Shown: positions 17,458-26,185 of the stretch, in pieces
How positions within the stretch are numbered: position 1 is the stretch's first letter
How the letters are laid out: each line of letters starts with the position of its first letter
Assembly (NCBI GenBank): GCA_013519935.1
Contig: JACDUA010000049.1
Location: 1 to 35,279 of the forward strand
Reading direction: 5' to 3'
Length of the DNA stretch: 35,279 nt
DNA from: Ectothiorhodospiraceae bacterium WFHF3C12
GTDB taxonomy: Bacteria > Pseudomonadota > Gammaproteobacteria > Nitrococcales > Nitrococcaceae
The notes under the pieces: model-generated
What the model saw: the letters and a program-made list of their open reading frames with translations, nothing else
What the model was told of the DNA's origin: nothing
Database searches by the model: none
Translations under genes and position numbers: made by a program

Positions 17458-17538
17458 GCTGGCGTGGTCGACCGTTGCGGGCTAACGCGTCTCCGGTCGT
17501 CCGGCCCGCGATGGGCGTGCGCCCGTGCGCGGACCGGC

Positions 17539-18309
17539 TCAGCTGAACTGCGAGAAATCCGGCTGCCGGCGTTCCATGATCGCCTGCATGGCCTCGCGGG
17601 CCTCCGGTGATTTAAGCCGCTCGGTGAAATGGCCGCTCTCAAGCTGCATGCGTTCGCGCAGGCGCTCGCCCTGTCCGTGGCGAAGCAGGTCCTTGGTCTG
17701 CCGCAGGGCCTCCGGCGGTTTGGCGGCCAACCTGGCGGCCACCCCCTGGGCCACCGACTCGGTCTCGGCATCGGCACAGACGCGGTTCACGATGCCATAG
17801 CGCTCGGCGGTGGCCGCGTCGAACGGCTCACCCAGCATGAGCAGCTCCGCGGCGCGCTGCTGCCCGATCAGCGCCGGCAGCAGCAGGCTGGAGCCGGCCT
17901 CCGGGACCAGGCCAAGGTTGACGAACGGCATGTGCAGCGTTGCGCCCTCGCCGGCATAGACCAGGTCGCAGTGCAGCAACATGGTGGTGCCCACACCGAC
18001 AGCCACGCCGTTGACGGCGGCGACAATGGGCGTGCGCGTCCGAGTCAGTCCCTTCAGGAAACGCGAGACCGGCGTGTCCTCGCCCCGGGGGGGATTGTTC
18101 AGGAAGTCGTTCAGATCGTTACCGGCTGTAAAACAGTCGCCGCCGCCGGTGAGCAGGATCACGCGGACGTCGTCTCGCTCATCCGCGGATTGCAGCGCCT
18201 CGGCCACCGTGCCGTACATCGTCTGGGTCAGGGCGTTCTTCTTTTCGGGGCGGTTGAAACGGACGGTCATGATGCCGTCGGCGATCTCGGTGATTACCTC
18301 ATTGCTCAT
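17539..18309 (-). CDS. Enoyl-CoA hydratase/isomerase (crotonase family)
   Basis: The 256-residue protein has the crotonase fold. Oxyanion-hole segments are CFTAGNDLNDF (59-69) and NGVAVGVG (100-107). A single catalytic glutamate, E137, lies in LGLVPEAGSS. The one-Glu pattern and the VNLGLVPEAGSSLLLP segment are more typical of isomerase-type or general ECH-related members than of two-Glu hydratases. The frame extends 30 codons upstream into marR. The ATG at 18309 is chosen because GAGGAC precedes it and the product begins with the family-like MSNEVITEIADGIMTVRFNRP. It overlaps the marR 3' end by 11 bases, so the two form an operon. The substrate is unknown. Confidence 0.9.
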   Translation of the reverse strand: MSNEVITEIADGIMTVRFNRPEKKNALTQTMYGTVAEALQSADERDDVRVILLTGGGDCFTAGNDLNDFLNNPPRGEDTPVSRFLKGLTRTRTPIVAAVNGVAVGVGTTMLLHCDLVYAGEGATLHMPFVNLGLVPEAGSSLLLPALIGQQRAAELLMLGEPFDAATAERYGIVNRVCADAETESVAQGVAARLAAKPPEALRQTKDLLRHGQGERLRERMQLESGHFTERLKSPEAREAMQAIMERRQPDFSQFS

Positions 18310-18763
18310 GGGGCATGTCCTCGTGATGGTCGGAGAACCGGTCGATGACCCTTTCCAGAAAGCGGCGGACCGTGTCCAGCTCCGCCTCGGTGAAATCATG
18401 CCGGATCGTTTCGTTGAAGTGATTCAGCAGGGGGGCCGCGTCCTGCACGACCGCCCGGCCGCGATCGGTGAGCACCACGCGGGCCGTGCGCCGGTCATTG
18501 GGCAAAGGCTGGCGTTCCACCAGTCCGGCCTCGCGCATGCGGCCGACGACCCCGGTGATGGCCGAATTGTTGAGCATCAGCCCGCGGCTGAGCGCGCCCA
18601 GCGTGCACCCGGGATGCTCGTGCAGGTAGTACAGCACGCCCAGCTGCGCGGAGCCGATATCGAGCCTGGCGCGCAAGGATCGATCCACGGCCCGGAACAG
18701 GCTGCGCTGGGCCAGGTGGATCAGGTGCGCGAAGCGCGTCTCTTTCGCCATGGGCCGGGACAT
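18299..18763 (-). CDS. MarR family transcriptional regulator
   Basis: The 154-residue protein has the MarR winged-helix fold. Helices around 30-75 include LGALSRGLMLNNSAITGVVGR. The wing is RQPLPNDRRTARVVLTDRG (about 85-103), followed by C-terminal dimerisation helices. It is the first gene of a two-gene operon with the crotonase and overlaps it by 11 bases. Start choice lies between the ATG at 18763 and a second ATG at 18751; neither has a good Shine-Dalgarno site. An AT-rich 22-bp palindrome sits 7 bases upstream of the first ATG and is very probably the autoregulatory operator. MarR proteins beside acyl-CoA genes often respond to aromatic or acyl-CoA ligands. Confidence 0.9.
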   Translation of the reverse strand: MSRPMAKETRFAHLIHLAQRSLFRAVDRSLRARLDIGSAQLGVLYYLHEHPGCTLGALSRGLMLNNSAITGVVGRMREAGLVERQPLPNDRRTARVVLTDRGRAVVQDAAPLLNHFNETIRHDFTEAELDTVRRFLERVIDRFSDHHEDMPHEQ

Positions 18764-18770
18764 TAGCAGA

Positions 18771-18792
18771 TTTATTTCATATGTGAAATAAA
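18771..18792. promoter_or_regulatory. Palindromic MarR operator
   Basis: Perfect 9-bp arms TTTATTTCA (18771-18779) and TGAAATAAA (18784-18792) flank TATG. The site is almost purely A/T in a 65% GC genome and lies directly before marR. Length and symmetry fit a MarR dimer site. Binding here would repress the marR-crotonase operon. Confidence 0.75.
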
Positions 18793-18968
18793 GGCCTGTA
18801 CCGCCGCTCGGGAAAGTGCCGCCGCGCCGTCGGTCGGACCGATGGGCGGGCGCTGGCGGGCAGCGGTTGACGCAGCTACATTTTCAGGAGCGACGACGGC
18901 GCTCCTGTCGTTCGTTGTACGGCGTGCCGGCCGCGGTAGCGGCCATTGCGGCACGCCTGGAGGCCTCG

Positions 18969-19562
18969 ATGGCATGTGTCCGCCACGGCCGGCTCGCCCT
19001 GTTGCTGGTGATGCTGGCGGTGGTCAACCCAACGACGCTCCGCGCCGAAGAGCTCGTCTCCCATTCCGGCCGTTTCGATGGGACAGCGCAGCAGGTCCTG
19101 GCCATGCAGGCCTTCGATGCCGCGCGCGGGACGCTGCTGCGCGTGCGGCTGGAGGTCTCGGGCGTGGCCAGCGGTGCGGTGGCGCACTACGGCGCCACGG
19201 GCAAACAGTTCACCTACCGGGGAAGATTCGCCCTTGCCGAGACCGCCAACCTGGATCCGCGCGGGCTGGTGGGTACCGCACGGGCCCACGGGGTCGACAG
19301 CGCGCCGCCGAGTCCCGACAGCCTGTCCGCCGTGGACTGGCACGTCGCGGTCTTCGGCAGTCTCCAGAAGACCGACGGTCTGCAGCGCTTCACCGGCCCC
19401 GGCCCGGTCTACGTCCTCTACGTCGCCGAGCGTTCCGAGCTGTCCATCCGGGACGGGGATGCCGTCCCGGCGGCGGTTTCCGTGACGGATTCCACGCTCA
19501 AGGCGCGCGCTACCCTGACGTATTATTACCAGCCGGCGCCGAATATGGACGCGAAGTATTGA
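18969..19562 (+). CDS. Secreted choice-of-anchor-E-like protein
   Basis: The 197-residue exported protein has a signal peptide (about 1-26, hydrophobic LALLLVMLAVV). The mature part resembles choice-of-anchor E domains: an early FDAARGTLLRVRLEVSG, a middle LQRFTGPGPVYV and a closing beta-rich LTYYYQP. Such proteins usually carry a PEP-CTERM or other C-terminal anchor. None is present here, so it should be released to the periplasm or outside. The ATG at 18969 is chosen because GGAGG precedes it and it places the signal peptide at the N-terminus; the frame stays open 51 codons upstream. The function is unknown. Confidence 0.7.
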   Translation: MACVRHGRLALLLVMLAVVNPTTLRAEELVSHSGRFDGTAQQVLAMQAFDAARGTLLRVRLEVSGVASGAVAHYGATGKQFTYRGRFALAETANLDPRGLVGTARAHGVDSAPPSPDSLSAVDWHVAVFGSLQKTDGLQRFTGPGPVYVLYVAERSELSIRDGDAVPAAVSVTDSTLKARATLTYYYQPAPNMDAKY

Positions 19563-19699
19563 ACTGCTCCGCAAACCACTGCCGCCTCACGCCGTAGACT
19601 CGGAAACAGGGAGCGGGTCCGTCCCGGTCGCCAGCGTGAACCGTACGGCAGGGCCACGCGCTGCGCCCCGATAAACGCGCCGGCCCGTACAGGCCTGGG

Positions 19700-19732
19700 G
19701 AATACAGCCCGTCACCGAAAAAGAATACAGCC
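19700..19732 (+). promoter_or_regulatory. Direct repeat GAATACAGCC upstream of the diguanylate cyclase
   Basis: Identical 10-mers lie at 19700-19709 and 19723-19732, 23 bp apart, about two helical turns. An inverted repeat CAACCCG/CGGGTTG (19738-19758) and a -10-like TATAAG (19762-19767) follow. Together they look like a compact control region, but no -35 element is clear. Confidence 0.4.
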
Positions 19733-19778
19733 ACCGGCAACCCGCTGCGGCCGGGTTGGCATATAAGGCTCCGGGATA

Positions 19779-20912
19779 GTGCCAACCGTGAACCAGAGCA
19801 ATCAGCAGGCGCGAAATGTCAATCGCGCCCAGGCCGAGCGCCTGGGTGTTCTGGGCGTCGCCAGCGCCAGCTATGGCCTCGATACGCTGTGGTTGGCGGG
19901 CTTTGCGGGCCTGGGGACCGTCCCCGCGGCCGTGCCGGTGAGCTACGCTCTGGCGGCCGGCTGCGCGACGGGCTTTTTCCTTGTCGCCTTCATTCGTGCC
20001 TGGAACCTGCGCCTGTCCGATCCTCATCTGGCCGCGCCGCAACTGGTGGTGGGCTACCTCTTGCAGCTGTTGTTTCTCGCGGTGGTGCCCCAGCTGGGCG
20101 TACTGTTCCTGGCCAACATGTTCGTGGTCGCCGCCTTCGGCGCGCTGGTGCTGACGTTGCGCCACTTCCTGCTGGCCTGGTTGCTGGTCAGCCTAGCCAC
20201 CGGCCTTGTGCTGTTCATGGTCGGCGACCGTCTGGGCATTCCCGTTGCATCCCGGGCGGAGCAGGTGGTGGTCTGGCTGGCGTTTGCATCGTTCCTGGGG
20301 CGGGCATCGCTGCTGAGCAGCCGCACCACGCACCTGCGCGAGCGCCTGCGGATCCGCAACGAGGCGTTGCGCGCGTCCGTGTCCCAGGTACAGCGGCTGG
20401 CGCAGGTCGACGAGCTTACGCAGGCCTGGAATCGCCGCGCCATACTGGCCCATGCCGAGGACGCGCGGGTGGATGCCGAGGCCTGCGGCGCGCCCCTCTG
20501 CGTGGCCATGCTGGACCTGGACCACTTCAAGGCCATCAACGACCGCTGGGGCCACCTGAGCGGCGACCGTGTTCTGAGCGGGGTTGCCGGCCGGCTCATG
20601 GCGCATCTGCGCCACACCGACCGCCTGGGCCGCTACGGGGGTGAGGAGTTCGTGCTGCTGCTGCCCGGCACCAGCCTGGGCGAGGCCACGGCAGTGGTGG
20701 AACGGCTGCGCCGGGCGGTCGCCGCGGGCGACTGGGAGGAGGGTGTGCCGGCGGTGACCCTGACCCTCTCCGCCGGACTGGCCGAGCTGGCTGCTGCGGA
20801 GTCAGTGGAATCCCTGTTGCAGCGGGCCGATAACGCCCTCTACGAGGCGAAGCGTCGGGGGCGGGACCGCCTCGTGGTGGCCGGGGCGCTCGCCGCTGTG
20901 GATCCCGGTTAG
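19779..20912 (+). CDS. Membrane-anchored diguanylate cyclase
   Basis: The protein makes c-di-GMP from two GTP. The 377-residue product has about six membrane helices between residues 25 and 180, a short helical linker (about 183-208) and a C-terminal GGDEF domain. The active site is GGEEF at 287-291. The inhibitory I-site R278-H-T-D281 sits exactly five residues before it, so product feedback inhibition is expected. Metal-binding LDLDHFK is at 245-251. The start is a GTG at 19779 or 19788 with only a weak Shine-Dalgarno site. A TATAAG -10-like hexamer ends just 11 bases before the first GTG, so the leader may be very short. The 3' end overlaps the convergent monooxygenase stop by 4 bases. Confidence 0.9.
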   Translation: MPTVNQSNQQARNVNRAQAERLGVLGVASASYGLDTLWLAGFAGLGTVPAAVPVSYALAAGCATGFFLVAFIRAWNLRLSDPHLAAPQLVVGYLLQLLFLAVVPQLGVLFLANMFVVAAFGALVLTLRHFLLAWLLVSLATGLVLFMVGDRLGIPVASRAEQVVVWLAFASFLGRASLLSSRTTHLRERLRIRNEALRASVSQVQRLAQVDELTQAWNRRAILAHAEDARVDAEACGAPLCVAMLDLDHFKAINDRWGHLSGDRVLSGVAGRLMAHLRHTDRLGRYGGEEFVLLLPGTSLGEATAVVERLRRAVAAGDWEEGVPAVTLTLSAGLAELAAAESVESLLQRADNALYEAKRRGRDRLVVAGALAAVDPG

Positions 20913-21940
20913 TCCGTGTTCGACGCGGCGGCCGCCGATGGCCGGCCCACCGCCTCGGCCAACAGCCGGTAGGACTCGATCCGGGCCTCGTGGCCGTGGA
21001 TGTTGGTAACCACCATGATCTCGTCGGCGCCGGTTTCCTCGGCCAGCGCCGTAATGCGCGCGGCAACCGTGTCCGGCTCCCCGACGATGTGCATGCCGCG
21101 CAGGGACTCGATCTGCGCCTTCTCGTGGGCCGTATACGGGTAGTCCAGCGCCTCCTCCGGCGTGGGTATCGGAGCCGGCCGCCCGGTGCGCAGCCGCAGG
21201 TAAGAGAGCCGGACGGACGCGGCCAGGCGCTCGGCTTCCTCGGCGGTCGGCGCACAGATGGCGGCCACCGCGAGAATGGCACTGGGCTGGCCCAGGTAGT
21301 CGGAGGGCCGGAACTGCTGGCGATACGCCAGTAGCTCGCGGCCCCCTTCCGGGTTGATATGGCGCGCGAACGCGTAGCCCAGTCCCAGCTCCGCGGCCAT
21401 GCGGGCGCTGTAGCCACTTGAGCCCAGCAGCCACATCGGCGGCAGCCGGCAGTCGTTGGGCATCGGCCGCACCCGTTCGAACGGATGCCCGGCCGGGAAT
21501 TTGTCGTTGTCAAAGGCCAGCAGCTCGGCGATCTGCGCGGGGAATTCCTCGGCACCCTGGGTGTCCTGGTGCCGGCGCATGGCTGCCGCGGCGCTCATGT
21601 CGGAGCCGGGCGCACGGCCCAGACCCAGGTCGATACGGCCCGGGTAGAGGGCTTCCAGGCTGCGGAAGGTCTCCACGACCTTGAAGGGGGCGTGGTTGGG
21701 CAGCATGACACCGCCGGAGCCCACCCGCAGCCGACGGGTGGCCTGGGCCAGTGCCGCGATGACGATCTCCGGCGACGAGCTGGCGACGCTGGGAATGTTG
21801 TGGTGCTCGGCGATCCAGTGGCGGACGTAACCGAAGGTCTCGGCCTGGCGTGCCAGATCCACGGAGTTGTGCAGGGCCTGGCTGGCACCGTAGCCGGTGC
21901 CTATGGGGCACAGATCCAGGAGGGACAGATTGAAGGACAT
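20909..21940 (-). CDS. Luciferase-like flavin-dependent monooxygenase
   Basis: The 343-residue protein is a single-component member of the bacterial luciferase-like (LLM) family, which uses FMN to oxidise small organic substrates. Family marks include the N-terminal LSLLDLCPIGTG, AEHHNIPSVASSSPEI (about 44-59), VGSGGVMLPNHAP, a flavin-binding LGLGRAPGSD (about 105-114) and the C-terminal GEPDTVAARI. This resembles the YhbW/MsnO8-like subgroup. No signal peptide is present. A chemoreceptor gene lies 83 bp upstream on the same strand. The convergent overlap with the diguanylate cyclase leaves no room for a terminator between them. The substrate is unknown. Confidence 0.88.
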   Translation of the reverse strand: MSFNLSLLDLCPIGTGYGASQALHNSVDLARQAETFGYVRHWIAEHHNIPSVASSSPEIVIAALAQATRRLRVGSGGVMLPNHAPFKVVETFRSLEALYPGRIDLGLGRAPGSDMSAAAAMRRHQDTQGAEEFPAQIAELLAFDNDKFPAGHPFERVRPMPNDCRLPPMWLLGSSGYSARMAAELGLGYAFARHINPEGGRELLAYRQQFRPSDYLGQPSAILAVAAICAPTAEEAERLAASVRLSYLRLRTGRPAPIPTPEEALDYPYTAHEKAQIESLRGMHIVGEPDTVAARITALAEETGADEIMVVTNIHGHEARIESYRLLAEAVGRPSAAAASNTD

Positions 21941-22023
21941 GGCGGCATTCCCGAGCGGACGGCGATAGGTTGCAGAATGCTACCGTATCTCGCCGCCGCT
22001 CTTCACGCCAGATGCTTGGCCGT

Positions 22024-23697
22024 TCAGTGTTGGGATTTGTCGGTGCGCACCTTGAAGCCCTTGACCAGTCCTTCCAGCTCGCCGGCCAGCCGGGCCAGCT
22101 CCTGGCTCGCGCTCGAGACCTGACCGGCGCCGGTGGCCGTGCGGGCGGAAGACTCGCTGATCTCGGCGACGTTGCGGTTGATCTCGTCGATGGTCGCGGT
22201 CTGTTCCTCCACGGCCGCCGCCACCTGGCTGTTCATGCCCGTGATCGTGCCGATGCGGTCGGCGATACCGCCCATCAGGGCGCCCGAGCTGCGGGCGTCC
22301 GCCACCGTGTCCTCCACCAGCTCCCGGCTGCGGGTCATCGCGGAGACGGACTGCCGGGCACCGTTCTGCACGCGTTCGATGATGTCGGCGATCTCCTCGG
22401 TGGATTCCTGGGTACGTGAGGCCAGGGTCCGGACCTCGTCAGCCACCACCGCGAATCCCCGGCCCTGCTCGCCGGCGCGGGCGGCCTCGATGGCGGCGTT
22501 CAGTGCCAGCAGGTTGGTCTGCTCGGCGACATTGCGGATCACGTCCAGTACCTGGCCGATGTTCTCGGCGTTGTCGCCCAGCTCGCGGACCTGGTTGGCG
22601 CCCTGCTCGATTTCGCTCGCCAGGGATTCGATGCCCTGAACGGTTTTGTCCATGGCCGCGCGGACCTCCTGGCCCTCGTCATTGGCGGCGCTGGCGGCGT
22701 TGGCGGCGTCAGCCACGTTGCGGGCCACCTCCTGCAGGGTGGCGGTCATCTGGTTTGTGGCGGTACTCACCTGCTCCGTGGAGGATTGCTGGGACTCCAT
22801 GTTGGACTGCGTTTCCTGGCTTGTGGAGGACAGCTCCTCCGCGGAGGAGGCCAGCTGGGTGGTGTTGCCGGCGATCCGGCCGATCAGCCCCTCCAGCATG
22901 TCCAGAAATTCGTCGAAGCGGTGGCCCAGCCGGCCGATTTCGTCCCGGGCGGGGTTGTCGAGCCGCATGGTGAGATCGCCGTTGCCGCTGTTGAGATCCT
23001 TTACCCGGTCGGACATTCGCCGCAGCGGCACCAGGACGAGCCGCGGCACGCTCCAGACGATCAGGCCGAATACGGCCAGGCCCATGGCGATGGCGGCGAA
23101 GATGATCGCCGAGTTGCGGTTAACGTCCGAATTGACCTCGTCGGCCATGCGCGCCGACGCCTGGTTGATGCCATTGGTCATGGCGTCCAGGTGCTCCCGC
23201 GCTGCGTCGAACTGCTGCGCACCTTTCCCGAGACTGAGCTCGATCGCCTCGAAACGGGTCATTTCGTTGCCCTGGCCGATCAACTCGATGACCCGGTTGC
23301 TGGTTTCCACCCAGGCCTGGATGTCCTCGCGAAATGCCTGGGCGCGCTCCTTCACGACGGGCAGCGAGGCGGTCTCGCCGGCCTTGGCCACACGGTCCAG
23401 GGCCTGCTGGATGTTCTCGGAATGCTGCGCCAGCAGGGACTCGTACTTTTCGCTCAGCGGGTTGGTATTGAGTAGCGTGCGTTCAGCCACCAGCGCCTGA
23501 TGCAGGTCCCGGTCGGCATCGAGCACCAGGCTGGACGTAGGCAGGTAGTCGTCGGCCAGCGTCAGTGCGTCGCCGGTCATCTCGGTGAGCAGCGAGCGGG
23601 CGGTAAGCAGCGCGGCCAGGAAAACCACGATCAGGAATACCAGCGGGATCGTGAGTTTCCAGCGCAGTGAAAGATCCCGCCACCAGGCCATGTCCAT
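22024..23697 (-). CDS. Methyl-accepting chemotaxis protein with periplasmic four-helix-type domain
   Basis: The 557-residue chemoreceptor has classical topology: TM1 at about 14-34, a helical periplasmic ligand domain at 35-195, TM2 at 196-216, HAMP at about 217-270, then a long cytoplasmic coiled coil. The conserved hairpin tip that binds CheA/CheW is present ([21 protein letters not shown], then [15 protein letters not shown]). No CheR-tethering pentapeptide is at the C-terminus. The frame is open 30 codons upstream, but the ATG at 23697 has GGAGGGG eight bases before it. A sigma-28 promoter lies about 70-95 bp upstream, so expression should follow the flagellar cascade. The ligand is unknown. 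Confidence 0.93.
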   Translation of the reverse strand: MDMAWWRDLSLRWKLTIPLVFLIVVFLAALLTARSLLTEMTGDALTLADDYLPTSSLVLDADRDLHQALVAERTLLNTNPLSEKYESLLAQHSENIQQALDRVAKAGETASLPVVKERAQAFREDIQAWVETSNRVIELIGQGNEMTRFEAIELSLGKGAQQFDAAREHLDAMTNGINQASARMADEVNSDVNRNSAIIFAAIAMGLAVFGLIVWSVPRLVLVPLRRMSDRVKDLNSGNGDLTMRLDNPARDEIGRLGHRFDEFLDMLEGLIGRIAGNTTQLASSAEELSSTSQETQSNMESQQSSTEQVSTATNQMTATLQEVARNVADAANAASAANDEGQEVRAAMDKTVQGIESLASEIEQGANQVRELGDNAENIGQVLDVIRNVAEQTNLLALNAAIEAARAGEQGRGFAVVADEVRTLASRTQESTEEIADIIERVQNGARQSVSAMTRSRELVEDTVADARSSGALMGGIADRIGTITGMNSQVAAAVEEQTATIDEINRNVAEISESSARTATGAGQVSSASQELARLAGELEGLVKGFKVRTDKSQH

Positions 23698-23766
23698 CAG
23701 AAATTCCCCTCCAGCAAGTGTAAATCCGTCGCCCGGCGCCCCGTTGCGGCCCGGGCCTACCAACGA

Positions 23767-23793
23767 ATAGCGGCGGCTTCGCGCCATTCTTGA
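23767..23793 (-). promoter_or_regulatory. FliA (sigma-28) promoter of the first chemoreceptor
   Basis: On the minus strand, TCAAGAAT (23793-23786) is followed by 11 bases and GCCGCTAT (23774-23767). This matches the TAAAGTTT-N11-GCCGATAA consensus in layout and most key bases. The predicted leader to the ATG at 23697 is about 60 nt. Confidence 0.75.
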
Positions 23794-23878
23794 AATACGT
23801 CACGGATGATAGCGGGGGCGGAGGGAAGAAATGTGAAGGCCTTCAAGCCTTATCCGGAATGTGGAATACAGTTTTGGA

Positions 23879-23913
23879 ATCCGGCCGGCCCCGGAACCCG
23901 GAGCCGGCCGGAT
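23879..23913. terminator. Stable hairpin after the peroxiredoxin gene
   Basis: Perfect 11-bp arms ATCCGGCCGGC (23879-23889) and GCCGGCCGGAT (23903-23913) enclose a 13-nt loop, 11 bases past the peroxiredoxin stop. The minus-strand downstream sequence is A-rich rather than T-rich, so it is not a textbook intrinsic terminator. It may still end or stabilise the transcript. Confidence 0.5.
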
Positions 23914-23924
23914 CCGTGCCCGCC

Positions 23925-24401
23925 TCAGAGCTGCTCGAGGACGGACTCGGCGCTGCTCTGGTCAACGCCCTTGTCGTCGACGCCGATCCACTGCACCACG
24001 CCGTCGTCGGCGATAAGGGCGTAGCGCTTGCTGCGCTTGCCCATGCCCACGGCGCTGGCATCCTTGGCCAAACCGAGCTTTTCGGCGAACTCGGCGTTGC
24101 CGTCCGCCAGCATGCTGATGCGCTCGGCATTCTGATCCTTGCCCCAGGCGTCCATGACGAAGGCGTCGTTGACGGCGACACAGGCAATCGCGTCGACGCC
24201 CTTGGCGAGGATGTCGTCGGCATTTACCACGAAGCCTGGCATGTGGGTCTGGGAGCAGCCGGGCGTGAACGCCCCGGGCACGGCGAACAACACCACGCGC
24301 TTGCCGGTGAATATATCGCTCGTGGATACCGGCTCCGGGCCTTTCTCGCCCATGCGGTGCAGGGTGGCTTCGGGGATTTTCTCGCCTACTGCTATCGCCA
24401 T
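23925..24401 (-). CDS. Prx5-type peroxiredoxin
   Basis: This thiol peroxidase reduces hydrogen peroxide and organic hydroperoxides, probably with glutaredoxin/glutathione. The 158-residue protein has the Prx5 signature FAVPGAFTPGCSQTH with peroxidatic C49 and supporting T46. An arginine later in GMGKRSKRYALI completes the usual active site. A second cysteine, C74 (IACVAVND), is present; whether it resolves the sulfenic acid is unclear. The frame continues far upstream, but AGGAGG precedes the ATG at 24401. It diverges from the acyl-CoA synthetase operon, with a 213-bp shared control region. Confidence 0.92.
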   Translation of the reverse strand: MAIAVGEKIPEATLHRMGEKGPEPVSTSDIFTGKRVVLFAVPGAFTPGCSQTHMPGFVVNADDILAKGVDAIACVAVNDAFVMDAWGKDQNAERISMLADGNAEFAEKLGLAKDASAVGMGKRSKRYALIADDGVVQWIGVDDKGVDQSSAESVLEQL

Positions 24402-24614
24402 TGGTTGTCCTCCTGGGGTCGGTTGAATGGTCGCCGGAACAAGCCAGCGGCCGCGTTCCTGGAATGTGCGCGGTTGCCGCGTATAGTGCCGGGGAACAAA
24501 GTTGGCACGGGTCGGACGGACCGTGCGTGCCCGACAACATACATAGGGGACGGGCGGCGGCGTTTCCAACCCCTGGAACGATTCCCGCCCGGCCCGTCTT
24601 CCAGTGGAGGAATA

Positions 24615-26150
24615 ATGACCGCGGAGCTGATTTTCCAGGATGTCGCCTTCTCCGGCGCCGAAATCGACGAGCGCGCTGCGCGGCTGGCGGGCGGGCTCGC
24701 ACGGCTCGGGGTGCGCGACGGCGATGTGGTCGCCGTGATGCTGCGCAATGACCCGGCCTTCATCGAGATTATCCAGGCGTGTCGCATCGCCGGCAGCTAC
24801 TACTGCCCGATCAATTGGCATTTTCGCGCCGAGGAGACGGCTCATATTCTGCGCGATTCCGCGGCCCGGGTGCTGTTCGTTCACGAGGACCTGCTACCGG
24901 AGATCGAGGACGGCCTGCCGGCCGGGTTGACGGTCATCGTCGTGCCGCGTTTCCCGGCCCGCTCGGTTGACGGGCCGGTACCGGACGCCGTCGACTACCG
25001 GCAGTGGCTGGAGGCTCAATCGCCCTATGTTGGTCCGCCACGGACACCGCGTGGGCACATGGTCTATACCTCCGGAACCACGGGACGGCCCAAGGGTGTG
25101 CTGCGCAAGCCCGTGCCCGGCGAGGACCGGGCACGGGCTCTGGCCCGCATGCACCCGGTCATCGAGCTGGCCTGGGGCATTCGCCCCGGCGTCCGGGCCA
25201 TGGTCCCGGCACCGCTGTACCACAGCGCGCCGAGCTCTTTCACCGCCATGGCCATGCAGGACGCCGAGGCGCTGGTCCTTACGCCCCGGTTCGACGCCGA
25301 AGAGACGCTGGCGCTGATTGAACGCCACCGCGTGGATACGCTCTACCTGGTGCCGATCATGTTCATCCGCTTGCTGCGGCTGCCCGAGGCCGTCAGGCAA
25401 AGCTACGATCTCGCCTCGGTGCGCTTCGTCGCGTCCACGGGCGCGCCGTGCCCGCCTGCGGTCAAGCAGGCCATGCTCGACTGGTGGGGCCCGGTCGTCC
25501 ACGAGACGTATGCGTCCAGTGAAACCGGCATGATCACCGTCCAGGATCCCGAGTCCGCCCGTCGCAAGCCGGGGAGCGTGGGGCGGGCGCTGGGTGATGC
25601 CGAAATCCGCATTGTCGACGAGGACGGCAGGGAGTGTGCCCCCCGCGAGCCGGGGATGATTTACTGCCGTCAGCCGGCGTTCAGTGATTTCACCTACGCC
25701 AACCAGCCGGAGGCCCGAGAGGCCGCGGGCCTTGGTCACCTGGCTACCGTCGGCGATATCGGCTACCTGGACGAAGAGGGTTATCTCTACGTCTGCGACA
25801 GGGCCTCGGACATGGTGATATCGGGCGGGGTGAACATCTACCCGGCTGAGATCGAGCATGTCCTTTCCGAGCTGCCGGGCGTTGCCGACAGCGCGGTGTT
25901 CGGGGTGCCCGACGAGGAATATGGTGAGTCGCTCGTCGCCGCGGTACAGCCCGAGGCCGGTCGCGTGGTGGATGCCGATACCGTGCGCCGGCACGTCGCC
26001 GGGCGCCTGGCCGGCTACAAGACACCCCGCGCCGTGCACTTCCTCGAAGCCCTGCCCCGGGAAGACAGCGGCAAGGTGGCCAAGCATCGCCTGCGCCAGC
26101 GCCTTTACGGTGAAAAGCGGGGCTTTGCGGCCGAAGGCGGCGTGGGATAA
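24615..26150 (+). CDS. AMP-forming acyl-CoA synthetase
   Basis: The 511-residue ANL-superfamily ligase activates a carboxylic acid to its CoA thioester. The P-loop is YTSGTTGRPKG, followed by an A5-like YASSETGMI and a DIGYLDEEGYLYVCDR hinge region. The catalytic lysine lies in EDSGKVAKHRLR near the C-terminus. It differs from both FadD proteins, lacking the GGTTG-type loop and the KVLRKDL ending, so it probably acts on a different acid such as a medium-chain, cyclic or side-chain substrate. GGAGGAATA places the start at 24615. It leads an operon with a HAD protein (35 bases later) and an EamA transporter. Confidence 0.92.
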   Translation: MTAELIFQDVAFSGAEIDERAARLAGGLARLGVRDGDVVAVMLRNDPAFIEIIQACRIAGSYYCPINWHFRAEETAHILRDSAARVLFVHEDLLPEIEDGLPAGLTVIVVPRFPARSVDGPVPDAVDYRQWLEAQSPYVGPPRTPRGHMVYTSGTTGRPKGVLRKPVPGEDRARALARMHPVIELAWGIRPGVRAMVPAPLYHSAPSSFTAMAMQDAEALVLTPRFDAEETLALIERHRVDTLYLVPIMFIRLLRLPEAVRQSYDLASVRFVASTGAPCPPAVKQAMLDWWGPVVHETYASSETGMITVQDPESARRKPGSVGRALGDAEIRIVDEDGRECAPREPGMIYCRQPAFSDFTYANQPEAREAAGLGHLATVGDIGYLDEEGYLYVCDRASDMVISGGVNIYPAEIEHVLSELPGVADSAVFGVPDEEYGESLVAAVQPEAGRVVDADTVRRHVAGRLAGYKTPRAVHFLEALPREDSGKVAKHRLRQRLYGEKRGFAAEGGVG

Positions 26151-26185
26151 GGTTCGGAACCTCTTCCTGCGAGGGAACCGATACA

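Noticed and set aside
24508-24529. GCACGG/CCGTGC inverted repeat between the peroxiredoxin and acyl-CoA synthetase genes
   Set aside because: Only 6-bp arms around a 10-bp spacer; too short to distinguish from chance in GC-rich DNA.
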